From NCBI GenBank assembly GCA_039989895.1, contig JBDXGY010000006.1, forward strand, positions 310,001 through 374,000: DNA of 64,000 nucleotides, written 5' to 3'. Position 1 is the first letter of the stretch; the number at the start of each line of letters is the position of its first letter. A model generated the notes under the pieces. It was not told where the DNA came from, made no database searches, and saw only the letters and a program-made list of their open reading frames with translations. The DNA is from Hyphomicrobiales bacterium (GTDB taxonomy: Bacteria; Pseudomonadota; Alphaproteobacteria; Rhizobiales; JACESI01). This document shows, piece by piece, positions 40,289-49,472 of this stretch. The translations under genes were made by a program, and so were the position numbers.

Positions 40289-41134
40289 TTATAACGTCAC
40301 AACACTTTGCCGTTGTTCACCCAGTCCATCGCACCCAAGCGTCACCACGTCACCGACTTGTAACCACTTCTGTGGCTTTTTGCCCATGCCCACACCAGGC
40401 GGCGTACCAGTGCAGATCAGGTCACCTGGTTCCAAGAGGGTAAACTGACTGAGATAGCTCACGATTGTCTCAATTGAAAAAATCATCAAACTTGTGTTGC
40501 CGGTTTGTTGGCGCTCGCCGTTTACATCAAGCCACAGGTTTAGATTGGTTACATCGTTAATCTCATCCTTGGTGACAAGTAAGGGACCAGTTGGACAAAA
40601 AGACGGAAAGCTCTTTCCCTTTATCCATTGGCCGCTGCGCTCGGTCTGCCACGCACGTTCTGATACATCGTTGACTAGCGTGTAACCAAAGACATGGCCT
40701 AATGCTTCCTCTTTTGAAACATTGAGTGCCGCCTTGCCAATCACGATGCCAAGTTCTACTTCCCAATCGAGTTTAGACGTGTTTGGACCATATAAAATAT
40801 CATCATTTGGACCCGAAAAAGCGGCTGTTGCTTTTGAAAATAAAATAGGTTCTTCAGGAACAGCCATACCAGCTTCTTGCGCATGATCGGAATAGTTGAG
40901 GCCGATGCAGAAGATCGTGCGGGGGCGTGTTATTGGAGATGCGATGCGTAAGCTTTCAGCGTCAACGGCGGGTAGGCTCGATAAATCAATTGCACCAAGC
41001 TTAGTGATTAGATCATCACTGAGAGTTTGCGGCCCGAATTCACTTATCACAGATGATACATCGCGTATGATTGATTGTTCATCCAGTACACAAGGTTTTT
41101 CGTGGTTTTTCTCGCCAACCCGCATCAATCGCAT
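40289..41134 (-). CDS. Fumarylacetoacetate hydrolase (FAH) family protein
   Basis: A 281-residue enzyme with the FAH-fold C-terminal domain. IFCIGLNYSDHAQEAG, the metal-binding KLDWEVELGIVIGK (Glu-x-Glu), VFGYTLVNDVSERAWQ and the end TGTPPGVGMG are all typical. Members cleave or decarboxylate diketo acids such as fumarylpyruvate or 2-hydroxyhepta-2,4-diene-1,7-dioate, and the exact substrate cannot be told here. It is monocistronic, with convergent glnK upstream. Confidence 0.82.
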   Translation of the reverse strand: MRLMRVGEKNHEKPCVLDEQSIIRDVSSVISEFGPQTLSDDLITKLGAIDLSSLPAVDAESLRIASPITRPRTIFCIGLNYSDHAQEAGMAVPEEPILFSKATAAFSGPNDDILYGPNTSKLDWEVELGIVIGKAALNVSKEEALGHVFGYTLVNDVSERAWQTERSGQWIKGKSFPSFCPTGPLLVTKDEINDVTNLNLWLDVNGERQQTGNTSLMIFSIETIVSYLSQFTLLEPGDLICTGTPPGVGMGKKPQKWLQVGDVVTLGCDGLGEQRQSVVTL

Positions 41135-41198
41135 TGTGTTATCTCTCCGCTTGAAATGTGGTCCAACTAACCACGGGTTGCGGGCAAGGTAAACTGGT

Positions 41199-43694
41199 TT
41201 ATCGACCTAGTTTGCGGAGTAAGTCGCGGGCACGAGATCGCGGGTAGGGTGGGGTATCGTGATTATTCGAACGAGGCATATGCGTATCAGGATAACGGCT
41301 ATTTCCTTCTACCTTATTGATTAGGTTTGAAAGGTTATGATCAGTATTATTGCCATAAACATGACCACCATGGCCCACAATATCATTCACTGGGTTTACA
41401 GGATCTACAAGATGATCTGGATAGGCAGGTTGCTGATTGGCATGCATCGGAGCCTGATGGTGGGCTCTCAGTCTCGAAGAATTTGCTGTCTTCGGCAAAA
41501 GTGCTTGTATTGCTTCAGACAAAGAAGATGTCTTCTGATCAAGCGTTTGTTTGCTATAAGGTGCGGCTGTTTCAGCTTGTGTGTTATGTTGTGGCTGCCA
41601 TTCATGGACGGGCGCATGATAGGGCGGCTGAGCATAATTATCAGGTTCTTGTGGCGGTTGCGCATAAACTTGGCGGTGGTGTTGCGGCTCATTCATTGGC
41701 GGTTGATTGATGGGCGCAGGTTCTTGATAAGACTGCCCGCCATAGTTCACGCTTTCAGGTGATGGTTCTGAATAAAGTTGCGTGCTTGGTTGAGGAGGCT
41801 GCTGTTGTTTTAGACGTGCGTGCTTCTTAATGCGTGAAAACAGTTGCTTCGTCTGCGAATTAGGACTGCTTTCGGCTTCATGGTGTGGGGCATGTGGTTG
41901 ATTGCCTATCGCGTGTCCACTTTTGTTGGCAGATGATGCCTCATGGTTCATTGAGGTCCTTTGTGACGCCATCCGCTCGGGAGGGGCATAGTCATAATCT
42001 GACTTTGTTTGCCTTTGCTGCGTTTGCCTTTGCTGCGGCTCGCTTGCTTGCCTATGACCATCATTTTTAAAGTGATGGTTAGGCTTGGCTGGAGCAGCTG
42101 GGCGTCTTGGCGACTGTGGAGTCTGCTTTTGGCGAGCGCGTGCGGCAACATAGTGCTCTTCAGACTCAGCATTGTAAGCTGTTTGTGGGTTTGCTTGATC
42201 TTCTCTTGGACGTGTTGCACTGCGTCGATTAGAGGTTTGTGATGTCTTTGCAGGTGCTGAAAATAACGCGCGCAGCCATGCAATCAGTGTTCCTAATGAT
42301 AAACCAGCAAAAAGAGAGGCCCCCAACACCAGTCGTTTTTTAGGAAAAAATGCGATGGTTGGTATAGAGGCGGCCGAAATAATACGCGTACTATCGTTCG
42401 ATAATTCTTCTTGCTCATCAGATTCTTTTGCCCTCACAAGAAAGCTTTCAAGAACTGATCGGCTTGAGGCTGCTTCCCGCTCGAGTTCACGCAATTTTAC
42501 TAATGCTTTTTGGTTTGCGGTTGAAGCGGTGGTGAGTTCGTCAAACTGGCTTTGCACGAATTGTTCATTTGTCTGAGCAACCGCAAGGTTGTTTTCAGCG
42601 GCCTTGACGATACGTTGTAACTCTTGGCTGAGCAGTGTATTAATTCCGGCTCGTTCGGTGCGTAGGGCAGCGAGAGTGGGGTGACGTTCACCAAATTGCG
42701 CTAAGGCTTCCGATTCACGGCGAGTTAAATCGGCTAACTGCTGTCTGATGTTGCTGACCACTTGAGATGCCAGCGCTTCCGAAGAACTGCCTGCCAGAAC
42801 ATCCGAAACAGAAGAGTTTTTTAAAGATTCAGCTCTCGCACGTGCGAGGCTTGTCTGAGCTTTTGCAGCCACAACACGGTTGTTCAAATCGCGCAACTGG
42901 TCATCATCGATCAATCGCCCATCGGCACCAATAAGACCGTTTTCAGCTCGATAAGATTCAACTGCAGCCTCCGCCTTACGCACCTGTTCGCGCAGTGTTT
43001 CAACACGAGAGTTGAGTGAAATAGTTGTGTCGCGTGTGGCTGATGAGCGGGATGAGGATTGCTGCTCGATGTAGGTTGCTGCGATCATATTGGCCAATCG
43101 CGCCGCACGTTCGGGGTCGTTGGAACGTACGTTAATGCCCACGATATATGAGTTGCTAAGGCGTGTTACCCATAGTGATTTGCGAAACTCCTGCAGTTCC
43201 TCAGCATCGGCAGCATTAGCAGGATCAAGTCCCCTCCTATTCGTTTTTGAGAAGCTTTTCAAAAAATTGGACAAGGATTTAACCAGACCAACGGATTGGG
43301 CTGGTGGCGCAAGACCATCAATTTTTTCTTGTTCAAGAACTTTTCGAAGCACAGTATCAGAGCGGATAATCTCGATTTGGCTATCCAGCAAGATGAGGTC
43401 ACCACCAATACTGGAGCGGCCAAGGCCAGTTGGAACGATTTCATTCTCAACTAAGCTTTTTGATCGCGGATCAATGAAAATCTGATTGGTCCCGCGATAA
43501 AGCGGATCGACAACTAGTATAAAGCCAATACCAGCAATTAAGCATAGTATAGTTGTGAAAATAACCCAGATTTTATAATGCCAGACTGCTGCAAAAGTAT
43601 TCTTCAGGTCGCTAATAACATCATTGCTTTGAAGCGCTGAATTATCGAGGCCGCTGGATTGTCTTGGTTGTTGGTTGGATGTGTTTTGCCACAT
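41199..43694 (-). CDS. Wzz/ExoP-like polysaccharide co-polymerase with disordered tail
   Basis: 831 residues. The Wzz domain is N-terminal, with membrane helix 1 near residues 40-62 (IWVIFTTILCLIAGIGFI), a long periplasmic coiled-coil region (ETLREQVRKAEAAVESYRAE) and helix 2 near residues 453-476 (FPKKRLVLGASLFAGLSLG). ExoP-type proteins normally continue into a tyrosine kinase with Walker motifs; here about 355 residues rich in Gln, Pro, His and Asn follow instead, with no P-loop and few Tyr. It probably controls chain length of the polysaccharide made by the neighbouring genes. The tail may bind partners or be structural. Confidence 0.85.
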   Translation of the reverse strand: MWQNTSNQQPRQSSGLDNSALQSNDVISDLKNTFAAVWHYKIWVIFTTILCLIAGIGFILVVDPLYRGTNQIFIDPRSKSLVENEIVPTGLGRSSIGGDLILLDSQIEIIRSDTVLRKVLEQEKIDGLAPPAQSVGLVKSLSNFLKSFSKTNRRGLDPANAADAEELQEFRKSLWVTRLSNSYIVGINVRSNDPERAARLANMIAATYIEQQSSSRSSATRDTTISLNSRVETLREQVRKAEAAVESYRAENGLIGADGRLIDDDQLRDLNNRVVAAKAQTSLARARAESLKNSSVSDVLAGSSSEALASQVVSNIRQQLADLTRRESEALAQFGERHPTLAALRTERAGINTLLSQELQRIVKAAENNLAVAQTNEQFVQSQFDELTTASTANQKALVKLRELEREAASSRSVLESFLVRAKESDEQEELSNDSTRIISAASIPTIAFFPKKRLVLGASLFAGLSLGTLIAWLRALFSAPAKTSQTSNRRSATRPREDQANPQTAYNAESEEHYVAARARQKQTPQSPRRPAAPAKPNHHFKNDGHRQASEPQQRQTQQRQTKSDYDYAPPERMASQRTSMNHEASSANKSGHAIGNQPHAPHHEAESSPNSQTKQLFSRIKKHARLKQQQPPQPSTQLYSEPSPESVNYGGQSYQEPAPINQPPMNEPQHHRQVYAQPPQEPDNYAQPPYHAPVHEWQPQHNTQAETAAPYSKQTLDQKTSSLSEAIQALLPKTANSSRLRAHHQAPMHANQQPAYPDHLVDPVNPVNDIVGHGGHVYGNNTDHNLSNLINKVEGNSRYPDTHMPRSNNHDTPPYPRSRARDLLRKLGR

Positions 43695-43810
43695 AAACAG
43701 CCATGTCCCTCTAAATATACGCTTTTGCGAATTATCCTATGATAACTCTTGATTATTACCCAATAACAAATTTATTTAATTTTGTTTTGAATAAAATCAT
43801 AACAAAGCGA

Positions 43811-44968
43811 TCATTGCGATACCAGTCGGCGAATATCTGCCTCATATCTCTCGAGATGGAAGCTCGGATTAAACCGGGCATAAAGTTCACTCCCGTTGTC
43901 GCTAATGCTTAGCCTGAGTGACTGGTTATTGTCATTTAAATGTATAATACCGTCACAAATAGCGTTGATGTCGTTGGGGTCAATACGCACACCAACGTCT
44001 ATCCCATCCAAAAAGCCATCAATCCCGTTGCCGGCGCTGTAAAGCACTGGAATGCCAGCAAATAAGGCTTCAGTATAGACCATGCCGAAGGTTTCATTAT
44101 GGCTTGGTAACAAAAGTGCTTGGTAGGTTGGAAGTCGTTCTACCACTTCTTGATGCGGTAACGGACCGATAGCTTTGACACTGTCGCTAAGGCCATGACT
44201 ATCAATGAGTTCCTGTATTATCTGAAGTTGCTGTGGTGTTGCCTGTCCGATTAGATCAAGTGTGATATCGGGTGCACGCTCAAGCGCTGCTTTAAAGGCT
44301 GGCAAAAGACCTTCCAACCCTTTTTTCTTATAGATGGCGAAATTAAAAACCGAGACGAAGCCTCTGGTTGGCGGAATTGTTTTTATTATTTTCGTCGTGT
44401 TTAAAACAATGTTGGGGAAGGGCCGCTCTTTGTCCTCGTTGACGTTTGTGAAGCGCTGCAGGTCTTTGCGAAACCATAAAGAGACATAGTAGATTGCTCC
44501 TGCATCATCGATCATGCGATTTAGCAAAGGGCGATAAAATGGCTTAAACCGAAAGACTTTGCTTTCAACTTCACCGCGCACCGAAAGAACAAACGGCACA
44601 TTCCACCAACGCGCCAACAGTGATGCCGCTATACCGTCGAAGGTGAGGCGGTGAGCATGAATGATGTCTGGTTTAAAACCAGCCGTATTCATTTCTTTCC
44701 AAATCTTTTTTGCGGCAAGATAAAAAGAAGTATGAAGGCCAACGCCGAATGGCAAACCCCATTGGCCATGGGCAAATACATGTGCTTGGCCGATTGTACC
44801 GCAGTCCTTCCAATAGGTTTTGGTTGGATTTGGGGTTCGGTCAAGCGAAATCACCACGTGCTCAAATTGAGGCAGGTGATCTATGGTATGTTTGATTGCC
44901 TGTGTGGTTGGTTTACGTACAGGATCAGGATAATCGCCCGTCAGGTGAAGAATGCGTATCTGGCTCAT
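43811..44968 (-). CDS. GT4-family glycosyltransferase
   Basis: A 385-residue GT-B fold enzyme. The N-terminal half contains IIHAHRLTFDGIAASLLARW and FVLSVRGE; the C-terminal half has the nucleotide-sugar site HNETFGMVYTEALFAGIPVLYS, with the Glu-x7-Glu pattern. The sugar donor is unknown. Its start overlaps the end of the WecG-like gene by 44 bp, so the two are coupled. It acts in the cytoplasm on a lipid-linked polysaccharide precursor. Confidence 0.85.
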   Translation of the reverse strand: MSQIRILHLTGDYPDPVRKPTTQAIKHTIDHLPQFEHVVISLDRTPNPTKTYWKDCGTIGQAHVFAHGQWGLPFGVGLHTSFYLAAKKIWKEMNTAGFKPDIIHAHRLTFDGIAASLLARWWNVPFVLSVRGEVESKVFRFKPFYRPLLNRMIDDAGAIYYVSLWFRKDLQRFTNVNEDKERPFPNIVLNTTKIIKTIPPTRGFVSVFNFAIYKKKGLEGLLPAFKAALERAPDITLDLIGQATPQQLQIIQELIDSHGLSDSVKAIGPLPHQEVVERLPTYQALLLPSHNETFGMVYTEALFAGIPVLYSAGNGIDGFLDGIDVGVRIDPNDINAICDGIIHLNDNNQSLRLSISDNGSELYARFNPSFHLERYEADIRRLVSQ

Positions 44969-45773
44969 GAGATTCTTTATCGTTCATTTCTTGCAATAAA
45001 AGATTAAAGTGCGGGCCATGCGCATCGTTAGTTTTTGTTTTTAATTCGCGAAGCATTAAAATCAATAGTGGGAAAAAAGCTGATGCGTATCGGTAGTAAA
45101 GACGGCGCGGCTCTTTAATGAGGCGATAAAGCCATTCAAACCCCGACCCGCGGATCCTTTTGGGTGCGCGTTTTTTGTCGCCTGTCATAAACTCTAACGA
45201 TGCCCCCACGCAAAGGGCCATACCAGTGCTATTTTGCTGTTGAGCGGCTATATGACAAATCATTTCGGATTTAGGTGCACCAAGGCACACAAAAGTGTAA
45301 CGGGCTTTTGAATTAGCAATAAAGGATACGCATTCATCAAATGCATGCGTTCCTAAAACGGTGCCCGCTGGCGGGACGATGATAGACCATTTAATGTCAG
45401 GATACGTCGCGATTAGGTTGGCTTTCAATTCATCACTGGCACAGACAACAGAAAGTTCGTCACCGGATTGAATGACCTCATCAAAAAGTCGCAGAGTAAG
45501 GTCTGAGCCAGTCACAAGGGGTAAATTATGACCTTTTAGGCGGGCAAGCATGCGGATAGGTTGGCTGTCGCAAACAGAAAGAGTTGCCGCATCTAATGAA
45601 GGTTTTTGTGTCGGGTCTTTGTCGGCCATAACAACGTGTTGCACATTAGGGGTGACAAGATAGCGAAATGGCATTCCAGGCTTACAATTCGAGAAAAAAT
45701 CAAGCGTTTGTTCAAGCGATAAAGCATTAAACCTCAGGCCTAAAAAATGAATTGTCTCAACAGCTGGTTTCAT
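44925..45773 (-). CDS. WecG/TagA/CpsF-family glycosyltransferase
   Basis: A 282-residue enzyme of the GT26 family. It shows TPNVQHVVMADKDP, the late KARYTFVCLGAPKSEMICH and a C-terminal RIRGSGFEWLYRLIKEPRRLYYRY, the usual family landmarks. I place the start at ATG (MKPAVETIHFLGLRF), where homology should begin; a TTG 57 bp upstream is the alternative. It transfers a sugar (often ManNAcA or similar) to a lipid carrier. It is divergent from the Wzy-like gene. Confidence 0.83.
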   Translation of the reverse strand: MKPAVETIHFLGLRFNALSLEQTLDFFSNCKPGMPFRYLVTPNVQHVVMADKDPTQKPSLDAATLSVCDSQPIRMLARLKGHNLPLVTGSDLTLRLFDEVIQSGDELSVVCASDELKANLIATYPDIKWSIIVPPAGTVLGTHAFDECVSFIANSKARYTFVCLGAPKSEMICHIAAQQQNSTGMALCVGASLEFMTGDKKRAPKRIRGSGFEWLYRLIKEPRRLYYRYASAFFPLLILMLRELKTKTNDAHGPHFNLLLQEMNDKESHEPDTHSSPDGRLS

Positions 45774-45943
45774 GGAATCATTATAGTTCTTTGTTTGGCT
45801 TTTTAAACCTTTAATGGGTGAGCAATTCAATGAATACTAAACTAATTGTCATAACTGCGTTGATTGGTTTGATAATAGCATATTTACAGTTAACCAGTAG
45901 CGTGAATTAATCACGTCTTACTACTTTGAAATAGCAAGTTGAA

Positions 45944-47260
45944 ATGATGACCACTTTAATATGGGATGATGAAAAAAAAGGCGTACGTTGGTTGGCTGGT
46001 TATCTGCTGGCCGTTATTCCTGCATTTATCATTGCTTATTCCTTTTTCATTTGGCCGACCCTTTATGGTGTAAAGGTTGATGGCGATCTTTTGAAAGATC
46101 TATCGGCGGCTTCGGCGCGAGGTTCCGGCAATGATTTGCTGAACAGAATCTATTTTCCCATGCTTTTGGTGGTGACACTGGTACTCATCGTCTTTCAGGG
46201 TGCACGACCAACTGCTGCTATTCGTCATCGTGGTATACTCTTACTTGGTATTTTGATTGGTGTTTTCTTTTTATCCAGCATTTGGTCTGTTCAAACTTCA
46301 ATCACGATCAAAAGAACTTTGTTGCAGTGTTTTATCATTTTTTCCGTTGTACTGGCCTGTGTAACTACAAGCCGTCCTGAAAAAATTCTGCATTATATTT
46401 ATGTTTTCTTTGTCGGCGTTTTGTTGGTGAATGTTTTTGTCGTGTTAACGGTTCCAGCTGGTCCTCTGGGGCATGAAGGCATATACCCGCAAAAAAACTC
46501 TCTTGGACAATGTGCTGGTGTGGCTAGTTTATTTATTTTGTTGAAGGTGGCAACGGGTCGGGGGTTTGAGCGATTATTTGCAATCCTGATGCTTTTTGTC
46601 GTCCTCGGCCTCCTTGTCGTCAGTAAGTCTAAAACCTCTATAGGTTTGTTTTTTGTCGTTCCTGTTTTGGGTTTAATAGCATCCTATATCACCTTTTATT
46701 TTCGAATTGGCGTGGGTGTTTTCATGACGGTTATGATGCTTAGCCTGCTTATGATTTTTTGGTTGGGTGAGGCGGCAGATCTTTGGACATTAGGCAGCAT
46801 TGCCAATGCTGTTTTTGGCGACCCAACAATCACCTCTAGAACCTATATTTGGGAATTCTCTAGTGAGATGATTAACCGAGAGCCTTTGTTCGGTTATGGG
46901 TTTGGTGCATTTTGGTCGACAGGTGTGGATGGTGTCGCGTTTCGTGAAGCGCCTGATTTTATCAAGAAGCTAGGTCAAGCGCACAACGGATATATCGATA
47001 TTATACTTCAGATCGGTTGGCTGGGATTCGCCTTGTTTGTCGTACTCATGATCACCGCCGGTAATATATGTGGTCGAGCTATTACATCCTCTTTTGCCTT
47101 CGGTTGGTTCGCCATCACCTTCTTTATCTATATCGTGTTATATAATCTCTTGGAATCGACATATTTCCTTGGCTTTGAAGGAATGAGCGTCATACTGATT
47201 GTCAATATGATACTCGCCACCAGATTAACCAATCAATCCCATGTTGCGCGCTCTCAATGA
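45944..47260 (+). CDS. O-antigen ligase/Wzy-like polymerase
   Basis: A 438-residue polytopic membrane protein with about ten to twelve helices. The Wzy_C-type loop includes SRTYIWEFSSEMINREPLFGYGFGAFW, followed by QAHNGYIDIILQIGWLG, in which the His-Asn-Gly motif is characteristic. Family members polymerise or ligate lipid-linked repeat units in the periplasm. Given the neighbouring Wzz, Wzx and glycosyltransferases, the exopolysaccharide polymerase role is favoured. A GT2 gene follows. Confidence 0.85.
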   Translation: MMTTLIWDDEKKGVRWLAGYLLAVIPAFIIAYSFFIWPTLYGVKVDGDLLKDLSAASARGSGNDLLNRIYFPMLLVVTLVLIVFQGARPTAAIRHRGILLLGILIGVFFLSSIWSVQTSITIKRTLLQCFIIFSVVLACVTTSRPEKILHYIYVFFVGVLLVNVFVVLTVPAGPLGHEGIYPQKNSLGQCAGVASLFILLKVATGRGFERLFAILMLFVVLGLLVVSKSKTSIGLFFVVPVLGLIASYITFYFRIGVGVFMTVMMLSLLMIFWLGEAADLWTLGSIANAVFGDPTITSRTYIWEFSSEMINREPLFGYGFGAFWSTGVDGVAFREAPDFIKKLGQAHNGYIDIILQIGWLGFALFVVLMITAGNICGRAITSSFAFGWFAITFFIYIVLYNLLESTYFLGFEGMSVILIVNMILATRLTNQSHVARSQ

Positions 47261-47270
47261 GGCATCTTTA

Positions 47271-48164
47271 ATGAAAATATGCATTGCGATCGCAAGTATT
47301 GGGCGGTCATATCTTTTGCAAACGGTGCAATCATTCGAGATGCTTGAATATCCTGAAGGAGCATCATTGGCTGTTATTGTGGGTGATGATAGTAAGGATA
47401 AAGCAGCTCTTAAGCTTTTGGCGGATTATCAAAGTGAGGCTTTTACGCTTAAGGTCATTGATGTAGCCAGCCAAAATATTGCCCATTGTCGCAACGCTTG
47501 CTTAGATGCTTGTGATGCAGATTTTATTGCTTTCATTGATGATGATGAAGAAGCAGATCCGCAGTGGCTTATGAACTTAATCGCCACGGCTCAAAGTGAA
47601 AAAGCAGACGCTGTCTTTGGGCAGATCATTTCTTCATATTATCCCCAAGTGCCAGATTGGATTAAAACCGCGGACCCTGTAGGTCGTATGCGACAACGCG
47701 ATGACGGCCCGACAAACACAGGCAGCAGTGGCAATGCGATGGTGCGTATGGCTGCTGTTCGCGAGCACGGCTTACGATTTGATCCGCGCTATGGCCGAAC
47801 GGGTGGTGAAGATACAGATTTTTTCCTCAAGCTCAATGCCGCTGGCGGGCGTCTTTTCTTCACCAATGATGCGATTGTTCGTGAGACCGTTTTACCGGAA
47901 AAATCAACACAATCTTTCTTCATCAAACGCGCGCTAAGAAGTGGCCAATCTTACGCTGCTATGATGCTTCAGCAAAAAAGCGCCTTTAAAAAGATTGGCT
48001 TTTATCTAAGCGCCTTTTTGAAGATGATCCTTGGTAATGCGATGGCTCTTGCCGTGCGCCCCTTTAACCGCAGTGAAGCGTTCATATGGCGATTGAAAGC
48101 CGTTATGAACAAGGGCAAACTGCGTAATATGATCAATCTGGACTTACCTGAAATTTATGTTTGA
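47271..48164 (+). CDS. GT2-family glycosyltransferase, ExoM-like
   Basis: 297 residues of GT-A fold. It starts MKICIAIASIGRSYLL with QNIAHCRNACLDACDADFIAFIDDDEEADP, which contains the DDDE metal site (quoted in part: FIAFIDDDEEADP). RTGGEDTDFFLKL provides the catalytic ED motif. Similarity in layout to ExoM of succinoglycan synthesis is recalled, not searched. An earlier in-frame start would overlap the Wzy-like gene. The stop overlaps that of the convergent Wzx gene by 10 bp. Confidence 0.83.
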   Translation: MKICIAIASIGRSYLLQTVQSFEMLEYPEGASLAVIVGDDSKDKAALKLLADYQSEAFTLKVIDVASQNIAHCRNACLDACDADFIAFIDDDEEADPQWLMNLIATAQSEKADAVFGQIISSYYPQVPDWIKTADPVGRMRQRDDGPTNTGSSGNAMVRMAAVREHGLRFDPRYGRTGGEDTDFFLKLNAAGGRLFFTNDAIVRETVLPEKSTQSFFIKRALRSGQSYAAMMLQQKSAFKKIGFYLSAFLKMILGNAMALAVRPFNRSEAFIWRLKAVMNKGKLRNMINLDLPEIYV

Positions 48165-49420
48165 TCGCGTTTGGTGCGATACGATAGCCAGCGTATCGTC
48201 AAAGCCAATAAAACCACAAAGAATAATGTTGATAGCAACACGGCTAAAATGACGCCGCTCAGTCCATAAGTGCTTGCAAGAGTGGCGAGCAATCCAAGTG
48301 CAAAGATATTGGCCGCCATAGATACCCAAATTCTTGCCCAAACATGTTCGGCACCCATCAAAATATCAGTAAGCAGATATTGGAATGCCCAAAAAATCAG
48401 AACGGGTGCAAGCGCTTTAACAACGAAGCTTGCCGACACATAGTCTTCACCCAACAGCAAGACAACGAAATAAGCACCTATAAAGGCTGATGCAGAAGAA
48501 AAAATAGATATATAGACCAGTGGTCTTGCAATAGATTTTGCATAAGTAATCGTAGAGCCAATACCTGCCTGACCTGCTGCGAAAAAGCCGCTGTAGGTCG
48601 TCCGTGCATAGGCCTGAATGGGGAGAAGGGCCATTTGAATGAGGCGGAAACCGGCGGCGTACACACCACCAACCTCTGGTCCAGCGACTAGTGTGACCAG
48701 ATATTTATCACCATGAAACTGTATGCCGCGCTGAAGATTGGCAATCGCAACCGGTATCCCAAAGCTGAGCCAATTTTTCTTTTCTTTTTTCAAAGAACCA
48801 GTGTCTTCATTGCTCGGGATAAGAATGAAAAGATGGAGAAGCATAAGGAACGCCGCTGCAAAGGTTGCTGCGATTTGGGTTATAATCAGCGATTTCATGT
48901 CTGTTATGCCAAAAGCGAAAATGACGACGAGGAAAGCAATACATCGCAAGGCAGGCAACAAAATGCGCGCCGCCGCCATGAGCTTATAATCCTGCAGACC
49001 AAGGTAAATGTGCTCACAATATATCGCAGTGCGCGTAATGGTGGCTTCTGTTGCAATGAGGGCGGCAATCAACCAAATCATATCATTTGAGGTTAGAAGC
49101 CATGCAGCAAGCGGCGCAAGGGGGAGCACAAGCAGAAAAAATGTGACGAATATCAAGCGTAACCCATGGCGAAATGCAGCAGCTGAGTGTTGCTTATTAC
49201 GCGCGGCAACACGAATAAAGTTTTCACCAGCTCCAAGTCCAATTAATTCAGATAAAGCAAGGCCGAAAGCGACCGCAGAAATGAATATACCAAAGGAACT
49301 GACACCCAGTGTTCTGGTCAAAAGAACAAAAGAGATTACCTGAAAGATGACAGCAATAAGCAGTCCACCAAACGACTGGCCGACGTCAATTATCTTTTTG
49401 CGAGTAGTGATGGAAAACAT
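48155..49420 (-). CDS. Wzx-like oligosaccharide flippase
   Basis: A 421-residue membrane protein of the MOP superfamily with about twelve helices. It begins IDVGQSFGGLLIAVIFQVIS with RTLGVSSFGIFISAVAFG, the usual polysaccharide-export pattern. It moves undecaprenyl-linked repeat units to the periplasm for Wzy. It is probably transcribed after the GH5 gene, 52 bp upstream. Confidence 0.85.
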   Translation of the reverse strand: MFSITTRKKIIDVGQSFGGLLIAVIFQVISFVLLTRTLGVSSFGIFISAVAFGLALSELIGLGAGENFIRVAARNKQHSAAAFRHGLRLIFVTFFLLVLPLAPLAAWLLTSNDMIWLIAALIATEATITRTAIYCEHIYLGLQDYKLMAAARILLPALRCIAFLVVIFAFGITDMKSLIITQIAATFAAAFLMLLHLFILIPSNEDTGSLKKEKKNWLSFGIPVAIANLQRGIQFHGDKYLVTLVAGPEVGGVYAAGFRLIQMALLPIQAYARTTYSGFFAAGQAGIGSTITYAKSIARPLVYISIFSSASAFIGAYFVVLLLGEDYVSASFVVKALAPVLIFWAFQYLLTDILMGAEHVWARIWVSMAANIFALGLLATLASTYGLSGVILAVLLSTLFFVVLLALTIRWLSYRTKRDQT

Positions 49421-49472
49421 TGTTGGTCTGAGATTTCTAATGGATTAAAAAAACCATTGATTCGTATGCTAT

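Noticed and set aside
41327-42283. Long overlapping ORFs opposite the Wzz tail
   Set aside because: They arise from the low-complexity Gln/Pro/His codons read on the other strand and show no family features.
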